64,000 bases of DNA from Betaproteobacteria bacterium HGW-Betaproteobacteria-1 (GTDB taxonomy: Bacteria > Pseudomonadota > Gammaproteobacteria > Burkholderiales > Methylophilaceae), in NCBI GenBank assembly GCA_002842435.1, contig PHCX01000007.1:62001-126000 (forward strand). Direction: 5' to 3'. Shown here piece by piece: positions 1 through 8,739 of the stretch; within the stretch, counting starts at the first letter, position 1; each line of letters starts with the position of its first letter. A model generated the notes under the pieces. That model was not told where the DNA came from. It was given only the letters and a program-made list of their open reading frames with translations, and made no database searches. Both the position numbers and the translations under genes were made by a program.

Positions 1-579
1 AACCCAAGACTGGTGTCTGACAATTACTTTTGGAGATTTGAAAACCTGTTCTGCTAGCTTCGTGTAACCTTGCTGACTGCGTACATTTTGCCCGCGATCA
101 TGATTAATTAAGAATCGGGCTATCGGACTTTGCCCGGGCTCAAAACAAGGGTCAAAAGTCAGTAGCCTCCCACCAGGCTTCAATGCTTTATTCGCCAAAT
201 TCAAAACATCTGTCGCCGTCTGATCATCAAGATGATGTAATACCCCCATGAGCAAAACAATATCAAAAGCAGGCATCTGTGCGAGATCAGCCTCCTGCAG
301 TAACTTGCATTGAAAATGTCCCTTTGCCCCGAATCGAATAGTAGCTTGATTAATATACGATTCACTAATATCGAAACCCCAGTAATCAACTTTGGGTAAA
401 AATTCCAAAATGTCAGCAGGGCCGCAGCCTATATCAAGCAGCGCAGATCCCGGAAATGGTCTAACAAATTCATCAATAAATCCAACTCTGAATTTCCGTG
501 CCCCCATAAGGTTTTGAAATAAACTGTATACCGTTGGATTTGAAAAAATGGATCGTATCCCCGTAGTGATTTGTGCCAT
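1..579 (-). CDS. Class I SAM methyltransferase, partial (runs off the left edge)
   Basis: The minus-strand reading frame from an ATG at 579 is open to base 1 (193 codons, no stop), so the C-terminus lies outside the window. Motif I LLDIGCGP is at residues 47-54, the acidic end of beta 2 (GFDIS) at 68-72, and the post-I region VLHHL at 113-117. These mark a UbiE/Methyltransf_25-type SAM-binding fold. The start overlaps the stop of the upstream methyltransferase by one base (TGATG) and has an AGGAGGTAAGTTG ribosome site, so both are co-translated. By position it should modify a sugar or intermediate of the polysaccharide; the substrate cannot be read from sequence. Codon use is AT-rich like the rest of 1-9.9 kb. 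Confidence 0.85.
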   Translation of the reverse strand, partial: MAQITTGIRSIFSNPTVYSLFQNLMGARKFRVGFIDEFVRPFPGSALLDIGCGPADILEFLPKVDYWGFDISESYINQATIRFGAKGHFQCKLLQEADLAQMPAFDIVLLMGVLHHLDDQTATDVLNLANKALKPGGRLLTFDPCFEPGQSPIARFLINHDRGQNVRSQQGYTKLAEQVFKSPKVIVRHQSWV

Positions 580-1475
580 CAACTTACCTCCTCAATTGAA
601 ATTCGGGTAATAGCACAATCTATGACAGGCTGAGTTATGACTGGTATGAGTACAGCAATCTTATGTAAGTGCAGTTTAACTATCCAGAGCAAAAAGCCTC
701 TCATCAATGGTGATCTTCGAAGTGCGAACTCTCTGTCCGTCCCGATTCGTTCAATTATTGAAACCAAAAAGCTTCTGTTGAACTGCACTTCGAATCCCTC
801 AGTTCTTTTTTGAAACTTCTTAATTTGAGTTACGTTAATCCAATTAAGAGAGTCCCAAACCCCAACTGGATCTAAAACATCTGAACTCTCAAAAATACGT
901 CTATTAAAGAATTTTTCGGTTAATTTCTTAGAAAATAATGTTGGAATATTGAAATGAGGCTCGTAAGGGAAATAATAATTTGGACAAGTGAATCTATACT
1001 TAGCCCCAAGTTTTAGAGATGTCCCAACACGCTCCAATACATTTCCTACATCGTTAACATGCTCCATAACATTCACAGAAAAAGCAAAATCGAATATCGA
1101 TTTGGAATCCAAATCTTCAGCTGCAGTCTGTATATAACTAGGTTTGCAATTTAGAGTCGATGCACATTCTAAAACTAAACAACGCAATCTCTCAAAATGA
1201 GAAAATCCTGTGCCTGTAGGTTCTAACGCGCTGACAGAAAAGCCTTCTCTGATAAGCTGGCAACTTAAAATCATAGCGCCAGCACCAACTTCTAACAATA
1301 ACGAACCTCTGGGCAATTCTTTTAGATCATCGTTAATAAATGCTCGACCAAATTTAGCCTCTGCAGCATATGTTTCAAAAATATCAATTAAATCTGGCTC
1401 ACTACTTTCAACTCTCTGTCGCAATAGTGTTAACCAGTTTTCTATTGATATCCCACTTATATACTCTGTAGTCAA
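579..1475 (-). CDS. Class I SAM methyltransferase
   Basis: The protein has 298 residues. SAM-binding motif I (LLLEVGAG) lies at about 59-66, the ALEP acidic loop at 83-86, and the FSVNVMEHV segment near 132-140 is the usual motif II region of Methyltransf_23/11 enzymes. The start is TTG overlapping the TGA of the upstream gene (TTGA); there is no ATG before the fold, so TTG is the best start although its ribosome site is weak. It is the second methyltransferase in a row and belongs to the translationally coupled AT-rich polysaccharide block. The likely target is a sugar hydroxyl or amino group, or the end of a glycan chain. The target is inference; the fold is clear. Confidence 0.82.
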   Translation of the reverse strand: MTTEYISGISIENWLTLLRQRVESSEPDLIDIFETYAAEAKFGRAFINDDLKELPRGSLLLEVGAGAMILSCQLIREGFSVSALEPTGTGFSHFERLRCLVLECASTLNCKPSYIQTAAEDLDSKSIFDFAFSVNVMEHVNDVGNVLERVGTSLKLGAKYRFTCPNYYFPYEPHFNIPTLFSKKLTEKFFNRRIFESSDVLDPVGVWDSLNWINVTQIKKFQKRTEGFEVQFNRSFLVSIIERIGTDREFALRRSPLMRGFLLWIVKLHLHKIAVLIPVITQPVIDCAITRISIEEVS

Positions 1476-1837
1476 TCTAAGCTACCCAAAACGATACCAG
1501 CAAAAATAAGAACTGCAGCAATAAGCTTCACACTCGAAAATGGCTCATTTAAGAAAATAAAGCTGCCAACCATTACCATAAAAAATGCACTGCCTATATA
1601 GATCGGAAAGCCAGTGGACAGTGGGATCTTAGATATCACTATAAGCCAAAGAATCGATGAAATAAGTGCAAGAAAATATGCAGTGATGATGTAAATATCT
1701 GAAAAGTAACTCCACAATCCCTCAGTTGGGTTATTTGTAGTCGAGACAAAATCTAGCTGACTCGATCGCCATTTAACCAGCAGTTGACTGCATGCCACTA
1801 AAAACGCTACCGGTAGGGTGTATAAAAGAATTTTCAA
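1472..1837 (-). CDS. Small DMT/EamA-type membrane protein (ArnE-like)
   Basis: The protein has 121 residues with four predicted membrane helices (about 3-20, 47-68, 73-92 and 98-118). The length and the FLNEPF motif before the last helix are typical of half-size EamA/SMR-like transporters. This group includes ArnE and ArnF, which form the proposed undecaprenyl-phosphate-aminoarabinose flippase. The start is TTG with GAGG 7 bases upstream, 11 bases after the formyltransferase stop. Lying directly behind an ArnC-like GT2 and a formyltransferase, it is a good candidate for flipping a polyprenyl-phosphate-linked sugar. A plain small-molecule exporter cannot be excluded. ArnE and ArnF normally act as a pair, and only one gene is visible here. 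Confidence 0.72.
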   Translation of the reverse strand: MKILLYTLPVAFLVACSQLLVKWRSSQLDFVSTTNNPTEGLWSYFSDIYIITAYFLALISSILWLIVISKIPLSTGFPIYIGSAFFMVMVGSFIFLNEPFSSVKLIAAVLIFAGIVLGSLD

Positions 1838-1848
1838 GTAATACCTCT

Positions 1849-2562
1849 TTAATGTGATCTAGCACTGATCCATTGCCAAAAATGATCATCTGGTACATTT
1901 ATTTGAGAATCAACAACCCCACTAAAGAGGCATTGGCGATCCAGCACAGTAAGCACATCAATTTTTTTTTCTAGCTTATTGCCGCTACTTAAAACCATAT
2001 GATTTATTGAAGACATCACGGCAAGGCACCCACATCTGAAGATGATGTTCATAGCGTCCGCCAAGTTATCATCCTGGAGAATTGGAATAGCTACTTGAGT
2101 GATAATTTCTCCACCATCAACACTTTCATCGACAAAATGAACAGTTGCTCCACTAAATTTACATCCACTCTGAATTGCCGCCTCTACAGGTTTAGTGCCA
2201 ATCATCCCTGCAAATGATGGAAGTAATGAATAATGTAAATTTATTAGCTTGTTCTTATACTTGGTTACGACACTCTTAATTAAAATTTTGTGAATCGTTG
2301 TAATAATTATGTCAGGCATAAATCCAGATATTTTCTCCACGAGTTCTGATTGGTCATCCTGTGATACGTTAACCACGTAATTTGGCAAACCCACAGATGA
2401 AGCGAACTCATTTGCCGCGCAGTTTCTGTCCGTAACTACAGCCACAATCTCAGCATTAGAAATTAATTTATGCATAATTGCTAAATATATAAATCTGAGA
2501 TTCCCTCCGCCTCCAGAGCACAAAAAAACAATTCGATTTTTAGGTACGTTTACCATAGACAT
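1849..2562 (-). CDS. Formyltransferase (PurN/ArnA-N fold), probably sugar N-formyltransferase
   Basis: The protein has 237 residues. The folate-dependent formyltransferase catalytic triad is intact: N108 and H110 in the LINLHYSLLPSF segment and D149 in VDGGEII. The N-terminal CSGGGGNL replaces the CSGNGSNL phosphate loop of PurN. Because purT is present elsewhere in the window and this gene sits in a glycan locus, formylation of an amino sugar nucleotide (as in ArnA-N, VioF or WbtJ) is more likely than purine synthesis. It overlaps the end of the upstream GT2 gene by 23 bases; an alternative ATG lies at 2556. The exact sugar is unknown; a 4-amino sugar is the usual substrate of such enzymes. 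Confidence 0.78.
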   Translation of the reverse strand: MSMVNVPKNRIVFLCSGGGGNLRFIYLAIMHKLISNAEIVAVVTDRNCAANEFASSVGLPNYVVNVSQDDQSELVEKISGFMPDIIITTIHKILIKSVVTKYKNKLINLHYSLLPSFAGMIGTKPVEAAIQSGCKFSGATVHFVDESVDGGEIITQVAIPILQDDNLADAMNIIFRCGCLAVMSSINHMVLSSGNKLEKKIDVLTVLDRQCLFSGVVDSQINVPDDHFWQWISARSH

Positions 2563-3466
2563 TTCTCACAATTGCATAGGGTCTACGCTTCGTCTCAGAA
2601 AATATTTTTGATAAGTAAATACCGATTATCCCCATGAAAGAAATCACTAAACCACCCAAAAGCCATATAGAAGCAATTACAGAAGTCCACCCAGCAATCA
2701 GGCTTGAGAAGAATAACCAGTTAAACAATAAATAACTGATATACAGCGAGGCGATTATTAAAATTACGATGCCTACATAAAAAATACCAACCAACGGTAA
2801 ATTACTAAAAGATGTAATAGAGTTAACTAATAATGAAAATTTCTTTCTCAAGGTATAAGTAGACTCACCTCGGTTATGTTTTTTTATTAAATATGGAACT
2901 TGGTTGTATCCAGTAATAGCCCATAAACCAGCCATAAAAACCTCACGTTCGTCATGAAGTAATAATGACTTCACATATCGGCTGGTCATATATCTCGCCG
3001 TTGCTATGTTAGGCTGCAATGAGAGGCCAGACAAAAAATTTATTATCTTCCAAAACAAACTTCCACTAAGGCGCTCAAACCAGCCACCTTTACGCTTTTC
3101 TTGAACCCCATAAACCACGTCACATTGCTCAGAGTCCATTTTCTGAGCAAACTTAAGCAAATATTCTGGATCCTCTTCAAGATCAGTATCTATGAGAAAA
3201 ACTTTTTCACCTCGTGCATAAGAAAGTCCAGTCATCATTGCTTTGTGATGTCCAAAATTTCTTGATAAATCCACAACCACAACATGACCATCAGTATCCG
3301 CTAAGCGGACTGCCAATTCCAAGCTGTCATCGGGCGACCCATCGTTTACAAAAACAATTTCATAATCATCATCCACCAATGCCTGAGCTGAGGCACTTGT
3401 ACGTTCGTAAAACTCATTGATATATTGAGCTGACTTATAGAGACTTGCGACTATTGAGAGCTTCAT
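2540..3466 (-). CDS. GT2 glycosyltransferase, ArnC/DPM1/GtrB-like
   Basis: The protein has 308 residues. The GT-A domain shows VNDGSPDD at about 40-47 and a metal-binding IDTDLEEDPE segment near 92-101, where the family usually has DADLQDPPE. Two C-terminal membrane helices (about 225-248 and 262-284) follow, the layout of polyprenyl-phosphate glycosyltransferases such as ArnC, GtrB and YfdH. Such enzymes load a sugar from its nucleotide onto undecaprenyl phosphate at the cytoplasmic face. The start overlaps the WbqC stop (TAATG). With the adjacent formyltransferase, DMT protein and GT-C-like protein it makes an Arn-like set. The family is clear; the donor sugar is not. Confidence 0.83.
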   Translation of the reverse strand: MKLSIVASLYKSAQYINEFYERTSASAQALVDDDYEIVFVNDGSPDDSLELAVRLADTDGHVVVVDLSRNFGHHKAMMTGLSYARGEKVFLIDTDLEEDPEYLLKFAQKMDSEQCDVVYGVQEKRKGGWFERLSGSLFWKIINFLSGLSLQPNIATARYMTSRYVKSLLLHDEREVFMAGLWAITGYNQVPYLIKKHNRGESTYTLRKKFSLLVNSITSFSNLPLVGIFYVGIVILIIASLYISYLLFNWLFFSSLIAGWTSVIASIWLLGGLVISFMGIIGIYLSKIFSETKRRPYAIVRNVYGKRT

Positions 3467-4149
3467 TAGCTAACATACCTCATATAGCGAGCAGAATTGC
3501 TTCCGCAATTAAACAATAAATCAAGAATACTAACGCCATGATCAAAATTACCCCACAGTTGAGAGTATTCAGGATAGCCTTTGTAATCAAACCAAGTCAG
3601 CTCAATATTCTTGTTATTGAATAAGTCCTCATCAATATAATCTCTTGCTGCAGGTCCTGAGATATATTCACCCCCCCCAGCCTGAACACAAAGATCCACG
3701 ACCCTTTCTGTTTTACCGTCTATCAAAGAGTAATCCCATGAATTGCTGATTTTTGTTTTTATGCCCAAGTAGCTACATATAGCCTCGATGAATGTACGAT
3801 TCACCTGAGATAAATGGCTATACTCAACTGATAGATATAAAGGCTTTAACCATTCTGCAATCTCCTCAAAATGAGAAGCTCGCCGATAATTCGCTTCCAA
3901 TGTCTTCCAGTGCTTACTTTGCCACCTAGGATCCAAGGTTACATCTCGAATACGTCGATTAATATCCTGACCAACTGGGATTGTGAGCCACTGCAGCCCT
4001 TGCGGAGTTTTAATCTTGTTGCGATTGCGCCAATCGTTTTTTGTAAACTGCATGTCGTCATACAAAATAAACTCATCCACGGCGGCAATCATGTCGAAAT
4101 AGCCTTTCCAGGGAATATAGTTGGATTGCAGAATGGCAACTTTTTTCAT
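3466..4149 (-). CDS. WbqC-family protein
   Basis: The protein has 227 residues, full length for the WbqC-like family. Its opening, with [15 protein letters not shown] near residues 5-19 followed by the [15 protein letters not shown] segment, is the family hallmark. WbqC proteins occur in O-antigen and capsule loci of many bacteria and are often next to aminotransferases or acyltransferases of 4-amino sugars. Their reaction is not settled, so no activity is claimed. The coding strand carries a G8 run (3671-3678) in the QAGGGEY segment, a possible slippage site. It is coupled to the upstream membrane protein by an ATGA overlap and to the downstream GT2 by TAATG. Confidence 0.8.
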   Translation of the reverse strand: MKKVAILQSNYIPWKGYFDMIAAVDEFILYDDMQFTKNDWRNRNKIKTPQGLQWLTIPVGQDINRRIRDVTLDPRWQSKHWKTLEANYRRASHFEEIAEWLKPLYLSVEYSHLSQVNRTFIEAICSYLGIKTKISNSWDYSLIDGKTERVVDLCVQAGGGEYISGPAARDYIDEDLFNNKNIELTWFDYKGYPEYSQLWGNFDHGVSILDLLFNCGSNSARYMRYVS

Positions 4150-5969
4150 GATCTATTTTCCCTGGCCTGCTCACAGGCACGAACTGCACTTGATAATTCT
4201 CTGGCGGGTTTAAGCAGATATTGCTTTTGTGATTGTTTACGCCCACCCGTCCCGGATGGAACTACAAATTCATCTACTTCTTTGTAATCACGCTTAATAT
4301 CCGCGCCAAAACTATTAATTACATCAGAAGATATTGACCTTGGGCCTGATGGCTCATAAATTAACCAAGCTGATGCAAGTTCGACGCAACTAACTTTTTC
4401 AAAAGCCTTTCTAGCAAAGTCATCACTACGTGGATACCCCCCCAATATCCAAGCCGCACCCAATGGCCGCCCCCCAAGCAAAAAAACCAGTCCCGGTGAT
4501 TGACCAGTCAAATCGAGGATGGGACTTCCGGCTTTGAAGTTATTATTGAAAGCTGCATCCTTTACTTCAGTAACGTAGCTACCAGCAGCAGATGGAAGCA
4601 TCAGTTTTGCCCCATTCTCCATAACTAGCTGGTATTCATTTAGAAATAATGGTTGCGGTTGGCGATATGGAGCATCAACACCAGTTCGCAACAATATTAT
4701 TGACATCACTTGCACTGTAATAACAAACGAATAAAAAAGATTTATTACTCGTTTGTTATTTATTGGAAGTAGCAACATAAGGCTAGCCATGACCCAGAAC
4801 ACAAGGGCCCGACTCCCAACGTGGAAATAGTAACTTCCAGTACCAAAGGTATATATGTATGGGATAAATAACGCTAGAAGAAATAAAGACCAATTAATGC
4901 CTCCATCAGGCTTTATCCCATTTAGCACCATTGCAAGCACACAGGCCAATGTTGAGATCAGCGCAAACGACATCAAAATGCTTTGAAATTTACGAGCGGG
5001 GAGTAAATTATCCCCACCGAGCAAAACATAAAATCCATAGCAAGCTATGACAAATATGATTATCAGTGAAACAATTCGCAAATACTTAGTTCTTGAAATA
5101 CTAAAAAAATATACAGTCGCTGATAACAGGCTAGAGTAAATCAAGATTTCCTTAACTTCCGGATGCAATTTGACCCCATGAAGTTTCCAAAAACCTGATA
5201 AATTATGAGCGCTTCCAAGTACTTGGCTTAGCTCATAACTTGACTGGAGACCATTTAAGTAATCAGGAATTGATCCAGATACAATCACCGCCCCAATAAG
5301 AAATAAACAAAAAGCTGTAGAAGCACAAAATAACAAGCCTCGCCAGTCCAAATTTTTGGAGATTGATAAATACAAAATCAGAGAAATGACTACTAGAACT
5401 GCGGAGGATGGCTTAGCCATATATACCAACCATATAGCCGCACCCAACAACACCCAGTATCTATATTCAGTTGAAGTGTCCTTTTGGCTTATCTTTAAAA
5501 CAGCTAGAAAACTTAACATCAATGCTTGTAAGTTTAGTGAATTGTAATTTGGAATGACGAGCCAAGTATCAAAGACTATTAAACTGCTGAGAGACATTCC
5601 CGCAGTGAGTATTAATCGATCACCGAACCTGATAGAAGAATTCGAATCACTGAATTTAAATAAAGCATCAAATAATAAGGCCCCAAGAGCGAAAGTGATG
5701 CCTATATTAATCAACCTGAGAAGTTGTACATTCCCCTCAGACAAAAGATAGATAGGATGATAGACATATCCAAACTGCGTGAGCCCCACACCCAAATTAA
5801 ACGGATCGGATATCCAATTTAAATAAAATCCTTCATCCGTGAAATCATAACCAAACCCAGCGAAATAAATAGCGTAAATAGCAATCGCCAATGTAAGCAA
5901 TACACTGGCTACAGTTAAGGCTTTACATAAATAATTTTCAGCATCAGAAATCAATTGGCTTACACGCAA
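4146..5969 (-). CDS. Large polytopic membrane protein, GT-C glycosyltransferase-like
   Basis: The protein has 607 residues with about ten to twelve hydrophobic helices in the first 430, followed by a soluble C-terminal domain. [12 protein letters not shown] segment in the first periplasmic loop (about residues 40-51) matches the acidic DE-containing first loop of GT-C enzymes (PMT/ArnT/GT83-like). These take a sugar from polyprenyl phosphate in the periplasm. This makes it the likely acceptor-side enzyme for the sugar loaded by the GT2 gene. A role as repeat-unit polymerase is possible but less likely. The start is TTG, immediately after the upstream TGA. G7 (4437-4443) and G6 (4470-4475) runs lie within the gene. 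Confidence 0.65.
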   Translation of the reverse strand: MRVSQLISDAENYLCKALTVASVLLTLAIAIYAIYFAGFGYDFTDEGFYLNWISDPFNLGVGLTQFGYVYHPIYLLSEGNVQLLRLINIGITFALGALLFDALFKFSDSNSSIRFGDRLILTAGMSLSSLIVFDTWLVIPNYNSLNLQALMLSFLAVLKISQKDTSTEYRYWVLLGAAIWLVYMAKPSSAVLVVISLILYLSISKNLDWRGLLFCASTAFCLFLIGAVIVSGSIPDYLNGLQSSYELSQVLGSAHNLSGFWKLHGVKLHPEVKEILIYSSLLSATVYFFSISRTKYLRIVSLIIIFVIACYGFYVLLGGDNLLPARKFQSILMSFALISTLACVLAMVLNGIKPDGGINWSLFLLALFIPYIYTFGTGSYYFHVGSRALVFWVMASLMLLLPINNKRVINLFYSFVITVQVMSIILLRTGVDAPYRQPQPLFLNEYQLVMENGAKLMLPSAAGSYVTEVKDAAFNNNFKAGSPILDLTGQSPGLVFLLGGRPLGAAWILGGYPRSDDFARKAFEKVSCVELASAWLIYEPSGPRSISSDVINSFGADIKRDYKEVDEFVVPSGTGGRKQSQKQYLLKPARELSSAVRACEQARENRS

Positions 5970-7367
5970 TCAGGTTAGCTTTGAGTACAAGTCAATTAGG
6001 CGTCTTTCGTATAAAGACCAATGATTGGCTTCAATAAACTTGCGAGAATTTTCACTAGCCTCTTTTAGTTGTTTTTGTGTAAGTGAGCTAATCAAACTCC
6101 CTATAAATTTAAGATCCTCGCTCTCAGGAAGAAGCCACCCATTTTTGTATATATCTACCGACTTTCGGAGTTCAGGGAATGGGCTAACAAGGACAGGCAA
6201 CCCAGCATTGGGAAGCTCCCATATTTTATTGGGTGTACAGAACCAATGATTTAACCCGGTATTCTCATAAGGGATCACACCAATTGCACCGCCAGCAGTC
6301 CACATAACCAATTCAGATTGTGGAGCCGGTGGAATAAATTTAACAACGTCGCCACGGCCTGAATCATGTGCAGTTTTATTTACAGCATCAGCAAGCCGCT
6401 TTAGTGGTCCTTCATGCGCCCCCCAGCCCATCATGACCAACACCCAATTACCAGGGAGGTGCTCAGCTGACTTGACCAAAAAACCCAGCCCACGATGCTC
6501 TGCAAAACCACCTTGATACAACAAAATGTTAGTCTCGATTTCCACACCTGCAGCTTTATGCAGCCTTCCATCGTACTGCACTTCCGGTGACAAAGGAGTA
6601 GCATTCATAATTACAATTGCTTTAGGCAATTTAGGGTACTTTTCCGCATACCAGGCAGCAATACTTTCATTAATGGTAATAAACTCATCAACAAAAGCTT
6701 GAGAAAATTTATGAATCCTTCTAAAGGATCTGAGTCTTGCTCCGTTCTCTAATAAAACTTGCGGAACTTCTTCATAGATCTCATGTGCGTCATACACGAG
6801 CTTACATCGCAGCAGTAACTTCGCGATCACCCCAAGAGGCAACGTCTGAATATCGTGGCAATGGACTATCGCAGGCCGCTCCACCCAAAGCATTCTTAAA
6901 AAAGGGACTACTCTAAGATACATCCAAAATTTAGCAAACCAAGAAGGTGCTTTCTTTTTTCCCAACACTTCACTATCGTTATTCCTTTTAGCAGAAAGCC
7001 TTTTCCAAGATTCCCTTAAGAAATAAATCAATCCAGAAAACACTAGTAATTGAAAAAATATTAAAAGCTCAGTTGCATATTTATCTTTGAACAAACTAAT
7101 TAAAATAATCAGACTGATTAGACTTATTAGTTTGAGCATGCTAAAGATAAAAGTCCGGTAAGTCCTAAAGCAAACTCGGCGCACTCTAACTGAATTTCCC
7201 AAAGTCTCATCAGCTACACTAAACTTCTCGTCAATTATTCCAAGTATAGTTACTTCATATCCAACTTGAGCTAAGCTTTGGGCTTCTTTTAGTACTCTTG
7301 CATCTCTGGATACACTGTTAAAAACAATCGAACACACTTTATTACTTTTCATCTTTTTTCTACTCAT
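5970..7367 (-). CDS. GT4-like glycosyltransferase with a membrane insertion
   Basis: The protein has 465 residues. The C-terminal half has GT-B features: YQGGFAEHRGL near 289 (donor phosphate loop) and KIWELPNAGLPVLV near 395, where GT4 enzymes carry the EX7E-type donor site. The N-terminal half contains a Rossmann start (CSIVFNSVSRDARVLKEA). It is split by a strongly hydrophobic stretch at about 75-120, probably two membrane-dipping helices that are absent from most GT4 proteins. It overlaps the upstream gene by 8 bases. It probably adds one sugar of the repeat unit at the inner membrane. Linkage and donor cannot be predicted. Confidence 0.78.
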   Translation of the reverse strand: MSRKKMKSNKVCSIVFNSVSRDARVLKEAQSLAQVGYEVTILGIIDEKFSVADETLGNSVRVRRVCFRTYRTFIFSMLKLISLISLIILISLFKDKYATELLIFFQLLVFSGLIYFLRESWKRLSAKRNNDSEVLGKKKAPSWFAKFWMYLRVVPFLRMLWVERPAIVHCHDIQTLPLGVIAKLLLRCKLVYDAHEIYEEVPQVLLENGARLRSFRRIHKFSQAFVDEFITINESIAAWYAEKYPKLPKAIVIMNATPLSPEVQYDGRLHKAAGVEIETNILLYQGGFAEHRGLGFLVKSAEHLPGNWVLVMMGWGAHEGPLKRLADAVNKTAHDSGRGDVVKFIPPAPQSELVMWTAGGAIGVIPYENTGLNHWFCTPNKIWELPNAGLPVLVSPFPELRKSVDIYKNGWLLPESEDLKFIGSLISSLTQKQLKEASENSRKFIEANHWSLYERRLIDLYSKLT

Positions 7368-8727
7368 CTAGCTGTTGCGCAGAGAATTTCTTCAACTTGA
7401 CACCCGTGTCAACATAAACAGCCATCGACGGCCACTTTTCGACATAGTTTTCCCATTTTCTTGCATAATTATCAAAAATTTTTGAATTTGTAATCTCGGC
7501 TAGTTTTCTAATATTCATGATATGAATGAAATGGTATGCATTATAAAAATCATCACCATATTTCTTTTTAAAATTTGTCGGATACGCTACCAAATCAGCT
7601 TTCTCCCAAGGTATGTCTATCAGCAACTTGCTGTTAGGCTCTCTTAAATAATATGTGCCAAGCATCAACCAGTCCCTGGCTGGCATAGCAGTAGATAATG
7701 GCGAATAATCACCCGTAGCAATTTCTACAGTGACTGACGTTGGATTTTTATTATTAAAAACCAGCTCTACTTTGTTTGTAGTTGGGAATGATGCTCTACT
7801 CAATACAACATTAATTAACTGTTGCTTACCCGAAACCGGTTTCAAATGATTTCTCCATCTATCCTTCCCTTTAGAATCTATACTAAATATTCCTTCAGTC
7901 GGAATCTGAACGTTGCCAGAGATTACTTTAAGCTTTTTATCTTCATTTTTTGCTTTGAGATATACAAATCCGGAAAGCTGATAGCGGGTATTTGCTAGAT
8001 TTTCAACATCATAAAGGGGTAGCATTCGCTCCAATGGTGGTATGTTTTGGTAAAACAATTCCAGTGCAGCTTGTGAACCTGTAATTTGTGAATACCAATA
8101 AACATTTAAAATAGCAGTCGTCCAGCCATTTAAAATGTAACTTGGGACTTGTGAAGGCCACTCTTCAAGTGATAGTCCATCTGGTAGCCTTATTGCTACC
8201 CCCCCATCTTCAACTGGGATCTTAAGACTAAGCAAAATCTTTTCAGCTGAGTCTAGATAAAACTGATTGCCTGTAGTTTCCCATAACAGACCAAGCACAT
8301 AGAGCCATTGCGCCTGTGTTAGAGCGCTGTAGTGATCATCATTTTTTGTGCTAATGCCATCACCAGCTTTATACATAAACACATACGCATCACCTACCTT
8401 ATCCATTCTGGCAATACCAGCCTTTGCTACTTTTTCTGAAGCTTGGAGATATATCTCTCCCCCCCCGTTCTCATAGAGTCTTAAGTAATCTCTAATGACA
8501 TGGGGACCATATATCGGATGCGCCACCAATCCATGATCTGTTTTTTTTCCTGGATATCCGTCAGATAGGAAGCCTAGTTTATAAGCTTCATAAACTTGTT
8601 TTCTATCTGCCGAAGGCGGCGGCATGCTAGGTTGAGGATCATCAACATGATTGTTATAGAGCAAAACCATTGCTACAGCAGCAATAACAAATAAAACAAG
8701 ACCGACATTAGTTAGTTTTAAATTCAT
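7360..8727 (-). CDS. D-glucuronyl C5-epimerase-like protein, membrane-anchored
   Basis: The protein has 455 residues. An N-terminal hydrophobic segment (about 7-24) would anchor it in the inner membrane with the rest in the periplasm. The centre (about 130-235) matches the alpha/alpha-barrel region of the glucuronyl C5-epimerase C-terminal family: SALTQAQWLYVLGLLWETTG, the GGVAIRL strand, EEWPSQVPSYILNGW, then NTRYQL. This family converts glucuronate to iduronate in heparan and related polymers. In a locus making uronic-acid sugars a polymer-level epimerase is attractive, but this assignment rests on motif memory, and a lyase or unrelated barrel is possible. It carries G8 (8459-8466) and G7 (8199-8205) runs. 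Confidence 0.6.
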   Translation of the reverse strand: MNLKLTNVGLVLFVIAAVAMVLLYNNHVDDPQPSMPPPSADRKQVYEAYKLGFLSDGYPGKKTDHGLVAHPIYGPHVIRDYLRLYENGGGEIYLQASEKVAKAGIARMDKVGDAYVFMYKAGDGISTKNDDHYSALTQAQWLYVLGLLWETTGNQFYLDSAEKILLSLKIPVEDGGVAIRLPDGLSLEEWPSQVPSYILNGWTTAILNVYWYSQITGSQAALELFYQNIPPLERMLPLYDVENLANTRYQLSGFVYLKAKNEDKKLKVISGNVQIPTEGIFSIDSKGKDRWRNHLKPVSGKQQLINVVLSRASFPTTNKVELVFNNKNPTSVTVEIATGDYSPLSTAMPARDWLMLGTYYLREPNSKLLIDIPWEKADLVAYPTNFKKKYGDDFYNAYHFIHIMNIRKLAEITNSKIFDNYARKWENYVEKWPSMAVYVDTGVKLKKFSAQQLDE

Positions 8728-8739
8728 TTAAACACTCTA

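Noticed and set aside
1849..2562. Assignment of the formyltransferase as purine-pathway PurN
   Set aside because: The catalytic triad fits, but the phosphate loop differs, purT is present in the window and the gene is embedded in a glycan operon.
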